Part shown: positions 4,928 to 6,038 of the stretch, one piece after another
How the letters are laid out: each line of letters starts with the position of its first letter
Numbering within the stretch: the first letter of the stretch is position 1
NCBI GenBank assembly: GCA_028698405.1
Contig: JAQVDF010000135.1
Span: 1-6,038, forward strand
Reading direction: 5' to 3'
Source: Phenylobacterium sp.
GTDB taxonomy: Bacteria; Pseudomonadota; Alphaproteobacteria; Caulobacterales; Caulobacteraceae
Length of the DNA: 6,038 nt
Notes under the pieces: model-generated
Seen by the model: only the letters and a program-made list of their open reading frames with translations
Told to the model about the DNA's origin: nothing
The model's database searches: none
Made by a program: the position numbers and the translations under genes

Positions 4928-6038
4928 ATGGATTTCAACTTCACCGACGAACAGACGATGCTGCGCGACACGGTCGCGAGCTATCTGGCGGACAACTACG
5001 ACTTCGAGAAGCGCCGCGGCGTGGTCACGGCCGAGCCCGGCTGGCGGCCGCAGGTGTGGAAGGCGTTCGCCGACGAGCTGGGCATCCTGGGCGCGGCCTT
5101 CTCCGAGGAGCTCGGCGGCCTCGGCGGCGGCTACGTCGAGAACATGATCGTCATGGAGGAGTTCGGGAAGAAGCTGGTCGTCGAGCCCTACCTCGGGACG
5201 GTGGTGATCGGCGGCGGCTTCCTCAAGCACGGCAAGCCGGCCGGCGCGGCCGAGCTGATCGGCAGGATCATCGCCGGCGAGGCGGTGTTCGCCTTCGCCT
5301 ACGCCGAGCCGCAGGGCCGCTACGCCCTGGCCGACCTGAAGACCACGGCCAAGAAGGACGGCGCCGGCTGGACCCTGAACGGCCACAAGGCGGTGGTGGT
5401 CGGCGCCCCCTGGGCGACCCACCTGATCGTCACCGCCCGCACCGGCGGCGCCCAGCGCGAGGCCCAGGGCGTGTCGGTGTTCATCGTGCCCAAGGACGCC
5501 AAGGGCGTGACCACCCGCGACTATCCGACCGTCGACGGCCAGCGCGCCTCGGAGGTCTACTTCGAGAACGTCTCGCTGCCGGCCGAGGCGCTGGTCGGCC
5601 CCGAGGGCCAGGCCCTGCCGTTGGTCGAGCGGGTGGTCGACGAGGCCATCACCGCCAGCTGCGCCGAGGCCTGCGGCGTGCTCGCCAAGCTGCACGAGGG
5701 CACCCTCGAATACACCAAGCAGCGCAAGCAGTTCGGCGTGCCGATCTCGACCTTCCAGGTGCTGCAGCACCGGATGGTGGACATGTTCATCAACGTCGAG
5801 CAGTCGATCTCGATGACCTACATGGCGACCATCAAGGTCGCCTCGGACGACGCGGTCGAGCGCGGCAAGGCGGCCTCGGCGGCCAAGGTGCAGATCGGCA
5901 AGGCCTGCCGCTTCGTCGGCCAGAACGCCATCCAGCTGCACGGCGGCATGGGCATGACCGACGAGATGGCCATCGGCCATTACTTCAAGCGCGCCACCAT
6001 GATCGAGTCCGCTTTCGGCAACACCGATCACCACCTTG
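4928..6038 (+). CDS. Acyl-CoA dehydrogenase, PimD/FadE27-like small subunit (3' end cut by window)
   Basis: The reading frame stays open from ATG 4928 to the window edge, giving 370 residues; family members are about 380, so only some ten residues are missing. It starts MDFNFTDEQ, a usual ACAD N-terminus, with GGAG at 4913-4916 as a somewhat distant ribosome site. Domains run as N-terminal helices (1-120), a beta-domain with FAYAEPQGRY (122-132) and NGHKAVVVG (151-159), and C-terminal helices. These carry R-x-x-F-G (QRKQFG, Arg266 to Gly270) and QLHGGMGMTDE (336-346), both FAD-contact motifs. The helix-G base is Asp238 in ungapped alignment (Glu in the large subunit), and the C-terminus (HYFKR, then FGNTDHHL) has no Glu376-type loop, so on its own it is probably not catalytic. 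It is co-transcribed with the preceding large subunit, its likely partner, after a 45-base gap. Confidence 0.9.
   Translation, partial: MDFNFTDEQTMLRDTVASYLADNYDFEKRRGVVTAEPGWRPQVWKAFADELGILGAAFSEELGGLGGGYVENMIVMEEFGKKLVVEPYLGTVVIGGGFLKHGKPAGAAELIGRIIAGEAVFAFAYAEPQGRYALADLKTTAKKDGAGWTLNGHKAVVVGAPWATHLIVTARTGGAQREAQGVSVFIVPKDAKGVTTRDYPTVDGQRASEVYFENVSLPAEALVGPEGQALPLVERVVDEAITASCAEACGVLAKLHEGTLEYTKQRKQFGVPISTFQVLQHRMVDMFINVEQSISMTYMATIKVASDDAVERGKAASAAKVQIGKACRFVGQNAIQLHGGMGMTDEMAIGHYFKRATMIESAFGNTDHHL

Noticed and set aside
3593..6034. An 813-codon open frame on the minus strand opposite both dehydrogenase genes
   Set aside because: Its product is low-complexity (Gly, Ala, Leu, Asp, His rich) and mirrors the G/C-rich third positions of the plus-strand genes, which carry clear ACAD motifs. 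It is an antisense shadow.

Overview
The window is GC-rich chromosomal DNA with strongly G/C-biased third codon positions. It holds six protein genes and no RNA genes, CRISPR arrays or insertion sequences that I can see. The style suggests an alphaproteobacterium, most likely Caulobacteraceae (Caulobacter/Phenylobacterium-like). That placement is an inference from base composition, a -35-like TTGACGG, gene content and the look of the proteins; no marker gene proves it.

Layout: (1) A minus-strand PaaI-type hotdog thioesterase fills the left edge (9-434). (2) An AT-rich divergent intergenic region (435-607) contains several dyads, including a perfect 16-bp palindrome. (3) A small secreted Ala-rich helical protein with two cysteines lies on the plus strand (608-976). 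(4) A 318-bp non-coding stretch (977-1294) carries a short hairpin after the stop and then a long GC-rich fold-back (about 1011-1090). (5) A plus-strand phospholipase D-family protein with two HKD motifs (1295-2779) converges on a minus-strand endonuclease/exonuclease/phosphatase (EEP) family protein (2757-3488). Their 3' ends overlap by 23 bp. (6) A divergent intergenic region (3489-3679) carries a MerR-type operator-like dyad. (7) A plus-strand pair of acyl-CoA dehydrogenase genes follows (3680-4882 and 4928 to beyond 6038), the second cut by the window edge about ten residues short of its expected end.

How the genes work together: the two acyl-CoA dehydrogenases look like the large and small subunits of a heteromeric enzyme of the PimC/PimD or FadE26/FadE27 kind. 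The first keeps the helix-G catalytic Glu but lacks the Arg-x-x-Phe-Gly and Gln-x-x-Gly-Gly motifs; the second has those motifs but lacks the Glu. The PLD and EEP proteins are a recurrent pair in bacteria (compare clsB/ybhO and ybhP of E. coli) and probably act on membrane phospholipid or a related phosphodiester. The thioesterase also acts on acyl-CoA but has its own promoter region, so any link to the dehydrogenases is speculative. Most of the window reads as ordinary core or catabolic chromosome. The best leads are the split-motif dehydrogenase pair, its operator-like dyad, the overlapping PLD/EEP pair and the two structured intergenic regions.
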